Below are positions 18,115-26,350 of a DNA stretch of 64,000 nucleotides, piece after piece (positions within the stretch are counted from its first letter, which is position 1; every line of letters begins with the position of its first letter). Position numbers and translations under genes: made by a program. The notes beneath the pieces were generated by a model that had not been told where the DNA came from, searched no databases, and saw only the letters and a list, made by a program, of their open reading frames with translations. Origin of the DNA: JAFDVL01 sp964631865 (GTDB taxonomy: Bacteria; Acidobacteriota; Blastocatellia; RBC074); contig CAZWAK010000002.1 in the NCBI GenBank assembly GCA_964631865.1, positions 84,270-148,269 on the forward strand, in the 5' to 3' direction.

Positions 18115-18882
18115 ATGCCCTTACTATCTATCGTCATTCCAGCGTACAACGAAGAGGAGCGACTGGGGAAAAGCTTGTCCGAAACGTTCGACTACTTAGC
18201 CGCACAGGATTACACCAGCGAAATTATTGTAGTGGACGATGGCTCGCGGGATCGCACCGTTGAGATTGCCAACAGCTTCCAAGCGCGCGCCAACGCCAAG
18301 ACCAAATTGATGGTGCTGAAAAATCCTGGCAATCGCGGCAAAGGCTACGCCGTCCGAAACGGAATGCTGCACGCCAGCGGCGAAATTCATCTTTTCTTCG
18401 ACGCCGATCTGGCCACGCCGCTGGATCAAATCCCCAAAATCCTTCAGCCGATTCTCAATAACGAATTCGATGTCGTCTTTGGCTCACGCGCCTTGAGCGA
18501 AGCTGTGATCGAGGTCGAGCAATCGTTTCTGCGCCAACTGCGGGGGCGCGGCGGGAATCTCCTAATTCGTATGTTGACCGGAATGAACATCAAGGATACG
18601 CAATGCGGATTCAAAGCCTTTCGTCGTCAAGCTTCGCAGTCGGTCTTCCCGCTGCAACAAATTGACGGCTTCGGGTTTGACCCCGAAATTTTGTTCATTG
18701 CCAACAAACAGGGATGGCGCTGGAAAGAAACGCCTGTCGTGTGGCGTCACGTCGAAGGCTCCAAAGTGACGATGTTTTCCGCGACGGTGAGCGTCTTGAC
18801 GGAGGTCTTCAAGATTCGCTGGAACGATTTGACGGGAAAATATGATCCGCAAAAAGTCGCCCAAGCCGCAGGATTGCAATGA
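18115..18882 (+). CDS. GT2 glycosyltransferase, dolichyl/polyprenyl-phosphate glucosyltransferase type
   Basis: 255 residues from ATG 18115 (MPLLSIVIPAYNEE), with GGATCAGGA just upstream; ATG 18094 is an alternative adding seven residues. GT-A motifs are VVDDGSRDRT, RNGMLHASGEIHLFFDADLATP (the DAD metal site) and DTQCGFKAF with RWKETPVVWRH. This pattern is that of Alg5/DPG-synthase-like enzymes, which move glucose from a nucleotide sugar to a polyprenyl phosphate carrier on the inner face of the membrane. No C-terminal membrane helices are present. Its stop overlaps the pdxJ start (ATGA). Confidence 0.88.
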   Translation: MPLLSIVIPAYNEEERLGKSLSETFDYLAAQDYTSEIIVVDDGSRDRTVEIANSFQARANAKTKLMVLKNPGNRGKGYAVRNGMLHASGEIHLFFDADLATPLDQIPKILQPILNNEFDVVFGSRALSEAVIEVEQSFLRQLRGRGGNLLIRMLTGMNIKDTQCGFKAFRRQASQSVFPLQQIDGFGFDPEILFIANKQGWRWKETPVVWRHVEGSKVTMFSATVSVLTEVFKIRWNDLTGKYDPQKVAQAAGLQ

Positions 18883-19625
18883 AAAGACTCAACGTAAACA
18901 TTGACCATATCGCCACGATTCGCCAAGCGCGGCGCACCAATGAACCCAACCCCGTTTCCGCCGCCGTGATTTGTGAACTGGCCGGAGCTGACGGCATCAC
19001 CACGCACTTGCGCAGCGACCGACGGCATATTCAGGATTACGATTTGATCGCGCTCAAGCAAGTGGTCGTGACGCACTTGAACGTCGAAATGGCCGCGACG
19101 GACGAAATGGTCGAAATCGCAGCGCGCGTCAAACCCGATGTGGTGACGCTTGTGCCCGAACGCCCGCAGGAAGTCACAACCGAAGGCGGACTGGACGTAA
19201 TCGCCAACCAAAAGGAAATCAAAAAAGCGGTGGACGCGCTCAGCGCCTGCGGAATTTTCGTAAGTCTGTTTATTGATCCTGACCCCAAACAAATCAAAGC
19301 CTCCGCGAAACTCAATGTCTTCCAAGTCGAACTATGCACAGCCAGTTACGCGCATTTGTGTGAAGCGCCGGGCAGCGCGACGGTGCGGAAAACCAAAGAG
19401 ATTGCGGCGGAAGTCACGCGCATCCAAAAAGCCGTACGCACCGCCACGCAAGCCGGGTTGCAAGTCGCCGCCGGGCACGGATTAACCTATCGCAACGTCA
19501 CGCCGATTGCTCGCATCCCGGAAATCGAGGAATTCAACATCGGGCACAACATCATTGCGCGCGCAGCGTTGGTAGGCTTGGATCGTGCCGTGCGAGAAAT
19601 GATTGCGGCCATCCGCGATGTCTAA
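18879..19625 (+). CDS. pdxJ: Pyridoxine 5'-phosphate synthase
   Basis: 248 residues, standard length. It begins KRLNVNIDHIATIRQARRTNEPNP, then GADGITTHLRSDRRHIQ, ending AAGHGLTYRNV and EFNIGHNIIARAALVGL; these are the phosphate-binding loops of the PdxJ TIM barrel. It condenses 3-amino-2-oxopropyl phosphate and 1-deoxyxylulose 5-phosphate in the DXP-dependent vitamin B6 pathway. The start overlaps the GT2 gene by 4 nt and a phosphodiesterase gene follows after 3 nt, so the three are probably cotranscribed. Confidence 0.97.
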   Translation: MKRLNVNIDHIATIRQARRTNEPNPVSAAVICELAGADGITTHLRSDRRHIQDYDLIALKQVVVTHLNVEMAATDEMVEIAARVKPDVVTLVPERPQEVTTEGGLDVIANQKEIKKAVDALSACGIFVSLFIDPDPKQIKASAKLNVFQVELCTASYAHLCEAPGSATVRKTKEIAAEVTRIQKAVRTATQAGLQVAAGHGLTYRNVTPIARIPEIEEFNIGHNIIARAALVGLDRAVREMIAAIRDV

Positions 19626-19628
19626 ACT

Positions 19629-20900
19629 GTGAAGAACCTCAACTCAGCAACTCGTTTGGTTTTGCTTCTGTTCCTGACAGTTTGTGTATTTGCGCAAACC
19701 GATCCAGCCAAGCGCGAAAAGAAGGCGAAAGAAAAGCCACCCCCGCTGACCTCGCACGTCGTCCTGATTTCGATTGACGGCTTGCGCATCGAAGACCTGA
19801 ACAATCCCAAACTCAATCTCCCGACCTTGAAAGCCTTGCGCGAGCGTGGGTCGTTTGCCTTGAACGTCGAAAGCATTTATCCGTCACAATCTCTGCCTGC
19901 GCACGCGACGATGGTCAGCGGAATGCTGCCCGCCGATCATGGCGTCACGGCGGATTTCCCTTTCGACGAAAAACGAGGACAGACTGCGGCGGAAAAATAT
20001 CACCTCGCCAGCGAACTCAAAGCCGACACGATCTGGCAGGCAGCCAAACGAGCGGGGTTAAAAACGGCTGCCGCCAACTTTCCGTTGACCGAAAAGGCTG
20101 ACATTGATTTCGTCGCGCAAGAGGAATCCTCAATTTCTGGCTTAATTGCCAACCAACGGCCAGAGATATTGCTCGTGCGATTTGAGGAATTGGCGAATTC
20201 GTTGCAGCGGTTCGGACTCGGCTCCATCGAAACCGCACGGGCAATAGAAACGGTGGACGCCACTCTCAAAGCAATTCTTGATTCCGTTGAGCGGGCAGGA
20301 TTGATGAACGAAACGACGTTTCTGCTTGTGTCCACGCACGGCTACGCAAGAGCCGAGCAGGAGTTTCGCCCCAATGTGATTCTGGCGCGCAAAGGCTTTT
20401 TGACGACGGACGCGAGCGGAAACATTACGTCCTGGATCGCGGCGACGCATACATCCGGCGGAGCGGCAGCCATCTATCTGCACGATCAATACAACGAGGA
20501 AGTCGCAAAAACGCTCGTAGACATCTTCGCCGAAATTCACCAAAAAGACGCAAGCCCGCTCTGGCGTGTCCTTGCCAAAAAAGATGCCGCACGGCTTGGC
20601 GCAGACCCGCGCGCGGCGTTATTTCTCGAAGCGGCTCCCGGCTTTTTGATCTCCGAACAGGCGAGCGGGAAAAAATTGACGGACAAATTGAACGCCTCCG
20701 CCGTGCGAGCAGCTTCCGGGTATTTGCCCTCGCGCTCAGAAATGCGCGGAATGCTGCTTGTCGCCGGAAAAGGAATCAAACCCAAAACCCAAATCGAATA
20801 TGCCCGATTGGTGGACATCGCGCCGACCATCGCGCGCTTGCTCGGTTTCGAGCTAAAAGCCTCGCGCGGACATGCCATCTCGGCGCTGCTGGCTCCATAG
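19629..20900 (+). CDS. Secreted alkaline-phosphatase-superfamily phosphodiesterase
   Basis: 423 residues from GTG 19629. A signal peptide ends at CVFAQ. The core resembles type I phosphodiesterase/nucleotide pyrophosphatases: metal-binding VVLISIDGLR, the nucleophile loop in SLPAHATMVSGMLPADHG (Thr of HATMVSG), STHGYAR and a C-terminal RLVDIAPTIARLLGF. The family uses two zinc ions to hydrolyse phosphodiester or phosphomonoester bonds; the substrate is unknown. The usual aspartate of the 'SDHG' motif appears here as THGY, so metal binding at that point may differ. Confidence 0.85.
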   Translation: MKNLNSATRLVLLLFLTVCVFAQTDPAKREKKAKEKPPPLTSHVVLISIDGLRIEDLNNPKLNLPTLKALRERGSFALNVESIYPSQSLPAHATMVSGMLPADHGVTADFPFDEKRGQTAAEKYHLASELKADTIWQAAKRAGLKTAAANFPLTEKADIDFVAQEESSISGLIANQRPEILLVRFEELANSLQRFGLGSIETARAIETVDATLKAILDSVERAGLMNETTFLLVSTHGYARAEQEFRPNVILARKGFLTTDASGNITSWIAATHTSGGAAAIYLHDQYNEEVAKTLVDIFAEIHQKDASPLWRVLAKKDAARLGADPRAALFLEAAPGFLISEQASGKKLTDKLNASAVRAASGYLPSRSEMRGMLLVAGKGIKPKTQIEYARLVDIAPTIARLLGFELKASRGHAISALLAP

Positions 20901-20916
20901 CCAAATTACGGACGTT

Positions 20917-21534
20917 ATGTTTTGTCATCGTTGCGGAAAATCTTTGCCGCCGGAAAGCAGATTTTGTAACGGTTGCGGCGCAGGTGTGGTGGCAGATCAA
21001 CCTGTTACGGCTACCCACACACACTCGTCCGTCAGCATTCCTCTTTCCCCTTCCGCCAAACCAATCATTCAAACTCCAGCGCAAAACGATGAAGAAGTGA
21101 TCTTTCGCATTCGCCCGTCGTTTTACGCCGTCGGCACAGCCTACGTTGGAGCCGCAATCTTTTCCCTTTTGGCGATAGCGGTCTTTGGGTACTTTGCGCT
21201 GCCCATCGGGATTTCGCTGGCAATGTCGCTGGCTTCATTCATCTTCCCACTCGTTCGGCACATTCAACGCAATCGAGTGGTTTACACTTTAACGCCGAGC
21301 AAGATCGAAATTGACTACGGCATCTTTTCCAAAACCGTTCGCAACATTCCGCTGCGCAACGCGCAAGATGTCACCGTCAGCGCAACGTTGTTCGAGCGGA
21401 TGATCGGCGTCGGTGATGTGATCGTTGACAGCGCCGCAGAAGCCGGTAAGATACTGATGCGTCAAATTCCCGACCCACGCAAACACGCGGACTTGATCTT
21501 GCAACAATTGCAACGAATTCACCGCCTGCACTAA
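20917..21534 (+). CDS. Zinc-ribbon membrane protein with bacterial PH (DUF304-like) domain
   Basis: 205 residues from ATG 20917; the longer frame from 20872 overlaps the phosphodiesterase gene. A zinc ribbon (CHRCGKSLPPESRFCNGCG) is followed by a linker of about 40 residues, two membrane helices (about 65-110) and a bPH2-type domain (YTLTPSKIEIDYGIFSKTVRNIPLRNAQDVTV ... DPRKHADLI). Proteins of this build (YdbS/YdbT-like) sit in the inner membrane; the function is not known. Confidence 0.82.
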   Translation: MFCHRCGKSLPPESRFCNGCGAGVVADQPVTATHTHSSVSIPLSPSAKPIIQTPAQNDEEVIFRIRPSFYAVGTAYVGAAIFSLLAIAVFGYFALPIGISLAMSLASFIFPLVRHIQRNRVVYTLTPSKIEIDYGIFSKTVRNIPLRNAQDVTVSATLFERMIGVGDVIVDSAAEAGKILMRQIPDPRKHADLILQQLQRIHRLH

Positions 21535-21610
21535 ATTCGTTTCGTTCCTCGACCCATCGGCTCATCTACAATCAATGTTATACTGCGGTTCTTTTATGAG
21601 GAGGATTGCC

Positions 21611-22768
21611 TTGTTCACTCGAAAACTCTTTATCCACATTTTTGCCCTGACATTTGTCACGCTTCCACTGTTCGGAGCCGAACCGCATCCCTTGAGTGAA
21701 GAATCACTCAGCAAAGGCCTGCCGGAGCGGTTGGGAGAAAACTGGCGAGCGGCTTCCGCTTCGCGCAAGGAAGCGGCGGAAAAAATCTCTGCAACTGCCG
21801 ATACGAACATTTTGGCAGAATATGGCTTGCAATCATTCACTACCCGGCAGTATTCCAATGGCAAAGCCAAGCTCACGGTGGAAGCTTTCGAGATGAAATA
21901 TATCTCTGGAGCGTACGGTCTCTGGACTTTCCGGCGCGGAGCGTTGGCGGCAAACCAAAAAGAAATCTTCAACGGACGGTTTGTCCTTCGCTTTTCCGGC
22001 CTGGAGCAAACCGAGTTGGAATCGGTCGTCTCACAATTGCAAAAGGATTTGCCTTCCGCGTCCGAGTCCCCGCTGCTTCCGACGTATCTGCCTGACGCAA
22101 ACAAAATTGCCAACAGCGAAAAGTATCTGATCGGCCCTGAAGCAGTCGCTCGCATTCCGGCCATCAGCGATTTGAAAGACGCAATTGATTTCACTGGCGG
22201 CACACGCGCGGCGATGGCGGAATACAACAACGGCGGTGGCAAAATGAACATCCTGCTCGTTGAGTTTCAGTCGCCTCAATTCGCCGTGGACGGCTTGGCC
22301 AAAATGCAGGAGCATTTCAAATCCCTGAGCCAGGATGAACAGAAAAAACGAATTCTAAGGCGGGTGGGAAATTATGCCGTCGAAGCGGTCAATGTGTCTG
22401 ATCCAATTGCGGCAGAAGAACTCTTGAAACAGATCAAGTACATGGTCAGAGTCCACTGGGAAGGCAAAAACGTCAGCGACATCCCGATTCCCTTTCGACC
22501 ACCAGACCCAGCCGCCGTTCGGGAAGCGATTCAAACCGGTCAATTCATTATCGCGACTTTTTACTGGATTGGAGTTTTAGTGGTTGGAGCTATGGCAACC
22601 GGAATCTTCGCAGGTGGCGCATTTTTTTACTGGCGTCGGGCGCAACGGCGAAAATTAGGATTGGATGGAACTTTCACCGATGCGGGCGGAATGACGAGAC
22701 TCAATCTGGACGATTACCTTTTGTCCGGCTCAGATGCTTCTACGAAGTTGCTTGGCAAGGGAGAATAA
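21611..22768 (+). CDS. Secreted/membrane protein of the DUF6599-like type
   Basis: 385 residues from TTG 21611, chosen because AGGAGG lies 6 nt upstream; in-frame ATG 21596 would place that ribosome site inside the gene. A signal peptide ends LPLFGA. The body (GLPERLGENWRAAS, ILAEYGLQSFTTRQY, EAFEMKYISGAYGLWTFRRG) resembles a family common in Acidobacteria. One membrane helix (FYWIGVLVVGAMATGIFAGG) lies near residue 315, with a short cytoplasmic tail of about 55 residues. A possible -10 (TATACT) lies at 21579. Function unknown. Confidence 0.75.
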   Translation: MFTRKLFIHIFALTFVTLPLFGAEPHPLSEESLSKGLPERLGENWRAASASRKEAAEKISATADTNILAEYGLQSFTTRQYSNGKAKLTVEAFEMKYISGAYGLWTFRRGALAANQKEIFNGRFVLRFSGLEQTELESVVSQLQKDLPSASESPLLPTYLPDANKIANSEKYLIGPEAVARIPAISDLKDAIDFTGGTRAAMAEYNNGGGKMNILLVEFQSPQFAVDGLAKMQEHFKSLSQDEQKKRILRRVGNYAVEAVNVSDPIAAEELLKQIKYMVRVHWEGKNVSDIPIPFRPPDPAAVREAIQTGQFIIATFYWIGVLVVGAMATGIFAGGAFFYWRRAQRRKLGLDGTFTDAGGMTRLNLDDYLLSGSDASTKLLGKGE

Positions 22769-22820
22769 AAAAATGGGCGACCATAGCTTCTAAACCCACC
22801 CCAGAATCTCTATGGTCGCC
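22767..22820 (-). terminator. Probable terminator of dnaN
   Basis: An 11-bp perfect inverted repeat GGCGACCATAG/CTATGGTCGCC (22776-22786 and 22810-22820, 23-nt loop) is followed on the minus strand by CAT and seven T. It lies about 100 nt after the dnaN stop. The long loop is atypical. Confidence 0.65.
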
Positions 22821-22840
22821 AACTATCAGGAGGTTCACCC

Positions 22841-22912
22841 GTGCCACTATTAACGACGCCCCTCCCTAAATGTTCCCAACCTCCCAGATTTTTAGCTATT
22901 AAACTTGGCTAA
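22841..22912 (+). CDS. Candidate 23-codon small ORF with a strong ribosome site
   Basis: GTG at 22841 is preceded by AGGAGG (22829-22834) at 6-nt spacing, giving the peptide VPLLTTPLPKCSQPPRFLAIKLG and a TAA stop 10 nt before the dnaN stop. It is rich in Pro and Leu and has no recognisable family. It lies antisense to the dnaN 3' untranslated region. It may be chance; only the ribosome site argues for it. Confidence 0.2.
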   Translation: MPLLTTPLPKCSQPPRFLAIKLG

Positions 22913-22922
22913 GAAATCTTCA

Positions 22923-24026
22923 TCATAAGCGCATCGGCATAATGACATAGCGGAAGTCGCATTCCGTATCTGCCAGGGATCGCAATTGCACCTGCGAGTT
23001 CCCATCCTTAAATTCAAACCGAACCTCGCCTTCATTGATGACGCCTAAAAAATCATTGACGTACTGCGCATTGAAGCCTGAAGAGAGGGAGTCACCAGCA
23101 TACTCAATCGGCAAGGTCTCGCCTGCCTCTCCGACGTCCGAAGCCTGAGCCGTGATGTTCAATTGTCCTTCGCTGATTTCAAACTTGATAGCGTGGGATC
23201 GTTCGTCCGCCATCAACGCCACACGGCGGACAGCAGCCGCGATGCGCTGGCTTTCGATCACAAACTGATGCTTGTTTTCCTTCGGCAACACCATCTCGTA
23301 ATTTGGGAATTGTCCGCTTAGCATCCTGGACACGAGTAGTCGCTTCCCGAATCGGAAAAAGAGATGGTTTTCATCCTTACCAAACTCGACGGTTTCCTCG
23401 GTCTCAGAACTCAATTTGATAAGCTCGGTCAACGTCTTTTTAGGAATGATCGCCTCAACCTTGAGGTCTTCGACGAAGCTTCCCTTTTTTTCGATAAAGG
23501 AAAGACGATGGCCGTCGGTGGCGATCATCCGTAAGCCCTCGCCAGAGAGTTCAAACTTCGCACCATTCAACGCATAGCGAGACTCCTCATTCGTCGCGGC
23601 GAAAATCGTCCGGCTAATAAACGTTCGGAAGACATCTGTCGGCAAGTGACCTAGCACAGTTTTGAATTCTGGAATCTCCGGGAAATTCGCTTTCGGCTGC
23701 CCCAGCATTTTGAACCGGGATCGTTCGCAGATGATGCTAACCTGATCGTTGTCTCCGCATTTGATTTCAACCGCCGCTTCCGGCAAAGCGCGAATAATTT
23801 CAAACAGCTTCTTGGCCTGGACACAAACCGATCCTTCCACCGAAACCTCCGCTTCGCAATTCGTGGTGATCGAAACGTCAAGATCAGTTCCTTTGATCCT
23901 CAAGTTCCCGTCGGTAGATTCCAGCAACAAACTGGAAAGAATTGGAATCGTGTTTTTCTTCTCGACTACTCCTTGAATGAAATTGAGTTCTTTTAGGAAA
24001 TTGGTTTTGCTGACTGTCAGGTGCAT
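22923..24026 (-). CDS. dnaN: DNA polymerase III beta subunit (sliding clamp)
   Basis: 367 residues from ATG 24026 (MHLTVSKTNFLKEL), with GAAGGAGA upstream; an in-frame TTG five codons earlier is less likely. Three clamp domains are present, with NTIPILSSLLLE, ATDGHRLSFIEKKG and the C-terminal YVIMPMRL. It encircles DNA and tethers replicative polymerase. Transcription runs away from the origin, which lies in the 278-nt gap between dnaN and dnaA. Confidence 0.98.
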   Translation of the reverse strand: MHLTVSKTNFLKELNFIQGVVEKKNTIPILSSLLLESTDGNLRIKGTDLDVSITTNCEAEVSVEGSVCVQAKKLFEIIRALPEAAVEIKCGDNDQVSIICERSRFKMLGQPKANFPEIPEFKTVLGHLPTDVFRTFISRTIFAATNEESRYALNGAKFELSGEGLRMIATDGHRLSFIEKKGSFVEDLKVEAIIPKKTLTELIKLSSETEETVEFGKDENHLFFRFGKRLLVSRMLSGQFPNYEMVLPKENKHQFVIESQRIAAAVRRVALMADERSHAIKFEISEGQLNITAQASDVGEAGETLPIEYAGDSLSSGFNAQYVNDFLGVINEGEVRFEFKDGNSQVQLRSLADTECDFRYVIMPMRL

Positions 24027-24054
24027 GATTGTCTCCTTCAACCTTTGAGAATTG

Positions 24055-24300
24055 CTTTTACTATTTAAATTACTATTTCAATACATGTATTTATCTAGTA
24101 GTAGTAATAGTGCCTGTGGAAATGTGGAAAAGCTTGTACAAACCTTTGAATAATAAACTACTTACTTTGAAAATTTCTTGTGGAAAACCCTGTGGAAAAC
24201 ATGTGAGAAACTCAAAAATCTGTGGAAATTTTTTGCCCGGAATTGAGTTTTCCACAGTTTCCACAGGCTATCCACAGGGGGTAGCGTGGAAAACCTCCCT
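24055..24300. other. oriC: Chromosomal replication origin (oriC) with DnaA boxes and DnaA-trio run
   Basis: The dnaA-dnaN gap holds nine DnaA-box-like 9-mers: TGTGGAAAT 24115, TGTGGAAAA 24123, 24179 and 24191, TGTGGAAAT 24221, TTTTCCACA 24248, GTTTCCACA 24257, CTATCCACA 24268 and CGTGGAAAA 24285. Box consensus here is TTTTCCACA rather than TTATCCACA. An AT-rich stretch (24055-24110) ends in TAGTAGTAGTAATAG (24096-24110), five trinucleotides like the DnaA-trios of the basal unwinding system. A 4-nt spacer separates them from the first box, the arrangement described in B. subtilis. Confidence 0.9.
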
Positions 24301-24304
24301 AAGT

Positions 24305-25732
24305 CTATTTGCAGCTAGCAATTAGGCTGTTAATAAGCCTGTGGAAACTGCCTTTTTGGTCATACAGTTCGCTAATTTTGTTGATGCTGTGCAAGACCGT
24401 TGTGTGATGTTTCCCGCCGAATTCCCTGCCGATTTCTGGCAGGCTGGCTTTGGTCAGCGACTTGCAAAGATACATGGCCACTTGTCGTGGCACAGCGATG
24501 TTTCTGGAATTTGATTTTGATTTCAGGTCTGCGACCCGCATGTTGTAGTACTCCGCGACAACCTTCTGGATGGTTTCAATCGTGACGGCTCGTTCTTCTT
24601 CTTCGACAATATTTTTGAGGGCTTCCTGAGCGAGGGAGATGGAAATCGGTTCGCCTCGTAATGAAGACAACGCGGTTAATCGGACCAACGAACCTTCCAA
24701 TTCGCGGATGTTGGATTTGATCTTGCTGGCGATGAAGAGCGCCACATTGTCTGGCAAGTCGAGTTGCTCTGTTTCGGCTTTCTTCCGCAGAATGGCAACT
24801 TTCGTTTCCAAATCAGGCGGCTGAATGTCTGCAATCAAACCCCATTCAAAACGAGAGTGGAGTCGTTCTTCCAGCGTCGGAATTTCGCGCGGCGGGCAAT
24901 CGGAAGAAATCACGATCTGCTTTTGATTGTCGTAAAGAGCATTGAACGTGTGGAAAAATTCTTCCTGCGTGCGCTCTTTGCCCGCGATGAACTGAATGTC
25001 ATCAATGAGCAGGATGTCAATAGACCGATACTTCTCCCGAAAAGTCATGGTCTTGTCATACCGGATTGCATTGATGAGTTCGTTCATGAACTTTTCCGCC
25101 GAAATATAAGAAAGACGCAGATGCCGATTATTTTGCTTGATGCTCTGACCGATGGCGCACATCAAGTGTGTTTTACCCAATCCCACGCCGCCGTAGATAA
25201 AAAGTGGGTTGTAGGTTTTTGAAGGCGTTTCAGCCACAGCCAGGGCAGCAGCATGTGCGAACTGGTTACAAGAACCGACAACGAACGTGTTGAAGGTATA
25301 CCTCGGGTTGAGAGGCAACTCCAATGGTTCAATATCTACGAAGTCGGTTAAAGCGGGTCGCTCTGAGAGCGGCTGACTTTCTTCAGGTCGCGGGCGAGAG
25401 GGTTCAGCGCTTCTATCCGTCGAATTTGCGGGCAAGTTTGCAGTCCCATTTGCAAGCGGAGATGTAATTTCTGATTGAGAGTGATTGCTCGGAGCGAAAG
25501 TAAAAGTGATTTTGCTCCCGCCCAAATTGTTTTCGTCCAGAGATTCATCCAGCACGTCGCGGTAATTATTAAAAATCCAATCCTCAAACACACGATCCGG
25601 GGCCGTCAGGTGGATGTTTTCCTGATCGTAATGAACAAAAGAGATCGGTTTAAACCAAGTTGTGAAGCTTTCGTGGTTGACTCTCTTTTCAATTGAGGAA
25701 AGTAATGACTCCCAAACGCTTGAGGATTGCAT
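24305..25732 (-). CDS. dnaA: Chromosomal replication initiator DnaA
   Basis: 475 residues from ATG 25732 (MQSSSVWESLL), with AGGAG 5 nt upstream. Domain I spans 1-80. A variable linker covers 81-140. The AAA+ domain has Walker A GGVGLGKTH (181-189) and Walker B ILLIDDIQF. Domain IV carries the signature VPRQVAMYLCKSLT and GGKHHTTVLHSI, which reads DnaA boxes. It melts oriC and loads the helicase. The stop lies at the edge of the box-rich oriC. Confidence 0.98.
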   Translation of the reverse strand: MQSSSVWESLLSSIEKRVNHESFTTWFKPISFVHYDQENIHLTAPDRVFEDWIFNNYRDVLDESLDENNLGGSKITFTFAPSNHSQSEITSPLANGTANLPANSTDRSAEPSRPRPEESQPLSERPALTDFVDIEPLELPLNPRYTFNTFVVGSCNQFAHAAALAVAETPSKTYNPLFIYGGVGLGKTHLMCAIGQSIKQNNRHLRLSYISAEKFMNELINAIRYDKTMTFREKYRSIDILLIDDIQFIAGKERTQEEFFHTFNALYDNQKQIVISSDCPPREIPTLEERLHSRFEWGLIADIQPPDLETKVAILRKKAETEQLDLPDNVALFIASKIKSNIRELEGSLVRLTALSSLRGEPISISLAQEALKNIVEEEERAVTIETIQKVVAEYYNMRVADLKSKSNSRNIAVPRQVAMYLCKSLTKASLPEIGREFGGKHHTTVLHSINKISELYDQKGSFHRLINSLIASCK

Positions 25733-26350
25733 AACAACTCCTGTGAGAAGGCCATAGTACAAATGACACAACTTTATCCGCCTGCTGAATTCTGTGAATG
25801 CCCTTGAGGTTCAAGGGTAAGTTTATGTATTTTCAGTATTTAACTTGATGCAGGTTGCGATCATTTCAGTTATGAGAGGCTAACATAGGGAATAGCTGAT
25901 TGCAAGGTTGTGGAGGTAATTACAAAGGAATGAATTGACTTCAATAGAAACAAAATAGAAAGGCACAATTCGGCGACAAATTTACTAGACGTTAAAAAAA
26001 ACTATTGACATGTAAGAAATTATTCATAGAATCACCTCGTTAACGAATCTTCCTCACTCCGGCATACCATCTTTAGAAGGTTTGTTACCTCATTAGGGTA
26101 GGTAATTGGTCAGCATCAGGCGGCTAATATCTGCATACATCGCTCAATTTACTCACTGGAAAAAAACAATCCTTGATCGTTAGGTTTATTTTTTGTCATA
26201 GATCATGACTATTGTCTGGAATCTTTGGCAAAGAACCTGGTTGCTATGCCTTTAGGCGTATCACTGCCAAGTTTAAGCCTGTCGTTCAGGAGTTTGTGTT
26301 TTTCCTTCTCTCGACTATGACAATTTTCCATTCTTTAAGGAGAAACTCGA
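25733..26350. other. 618-nt AT-rich gap between divergent dnaA and a secreted-protein gene
   Basis: It should hold the dnaA promoter (a weak TGTACTAT extended -10 lies about 35 nt before the dnaA start on the minus strand) and the promoter at 26005-26032. A palindrome CCCTTGA-GGT-TCAAGGG occurs at 25801-25817 and could be a protein site. I see no RNA gene and no DnaA-box cluster comparable to the one on the other side of dnaA. Confidence 0.5.
26005..26032 (+). promoter_or_regulatory. Sigma-70-type promoter upstream of the 26.35-kb secreted-protein gene
   Basis: -35 TTGACA and -10 TAGAAT with 16-nt spacing. If used, it gives a leader of about 310 nt before ATG 26351. Confidence 0.6.

Noticed and set aside
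22841..22912. Leader peptide controlling dnaN
   Set aside because: It is on the opposite strand to dnaN and would be antisense to its 3' end, so it cannot act as a leader. It is kept only as a low-confidence small frame.
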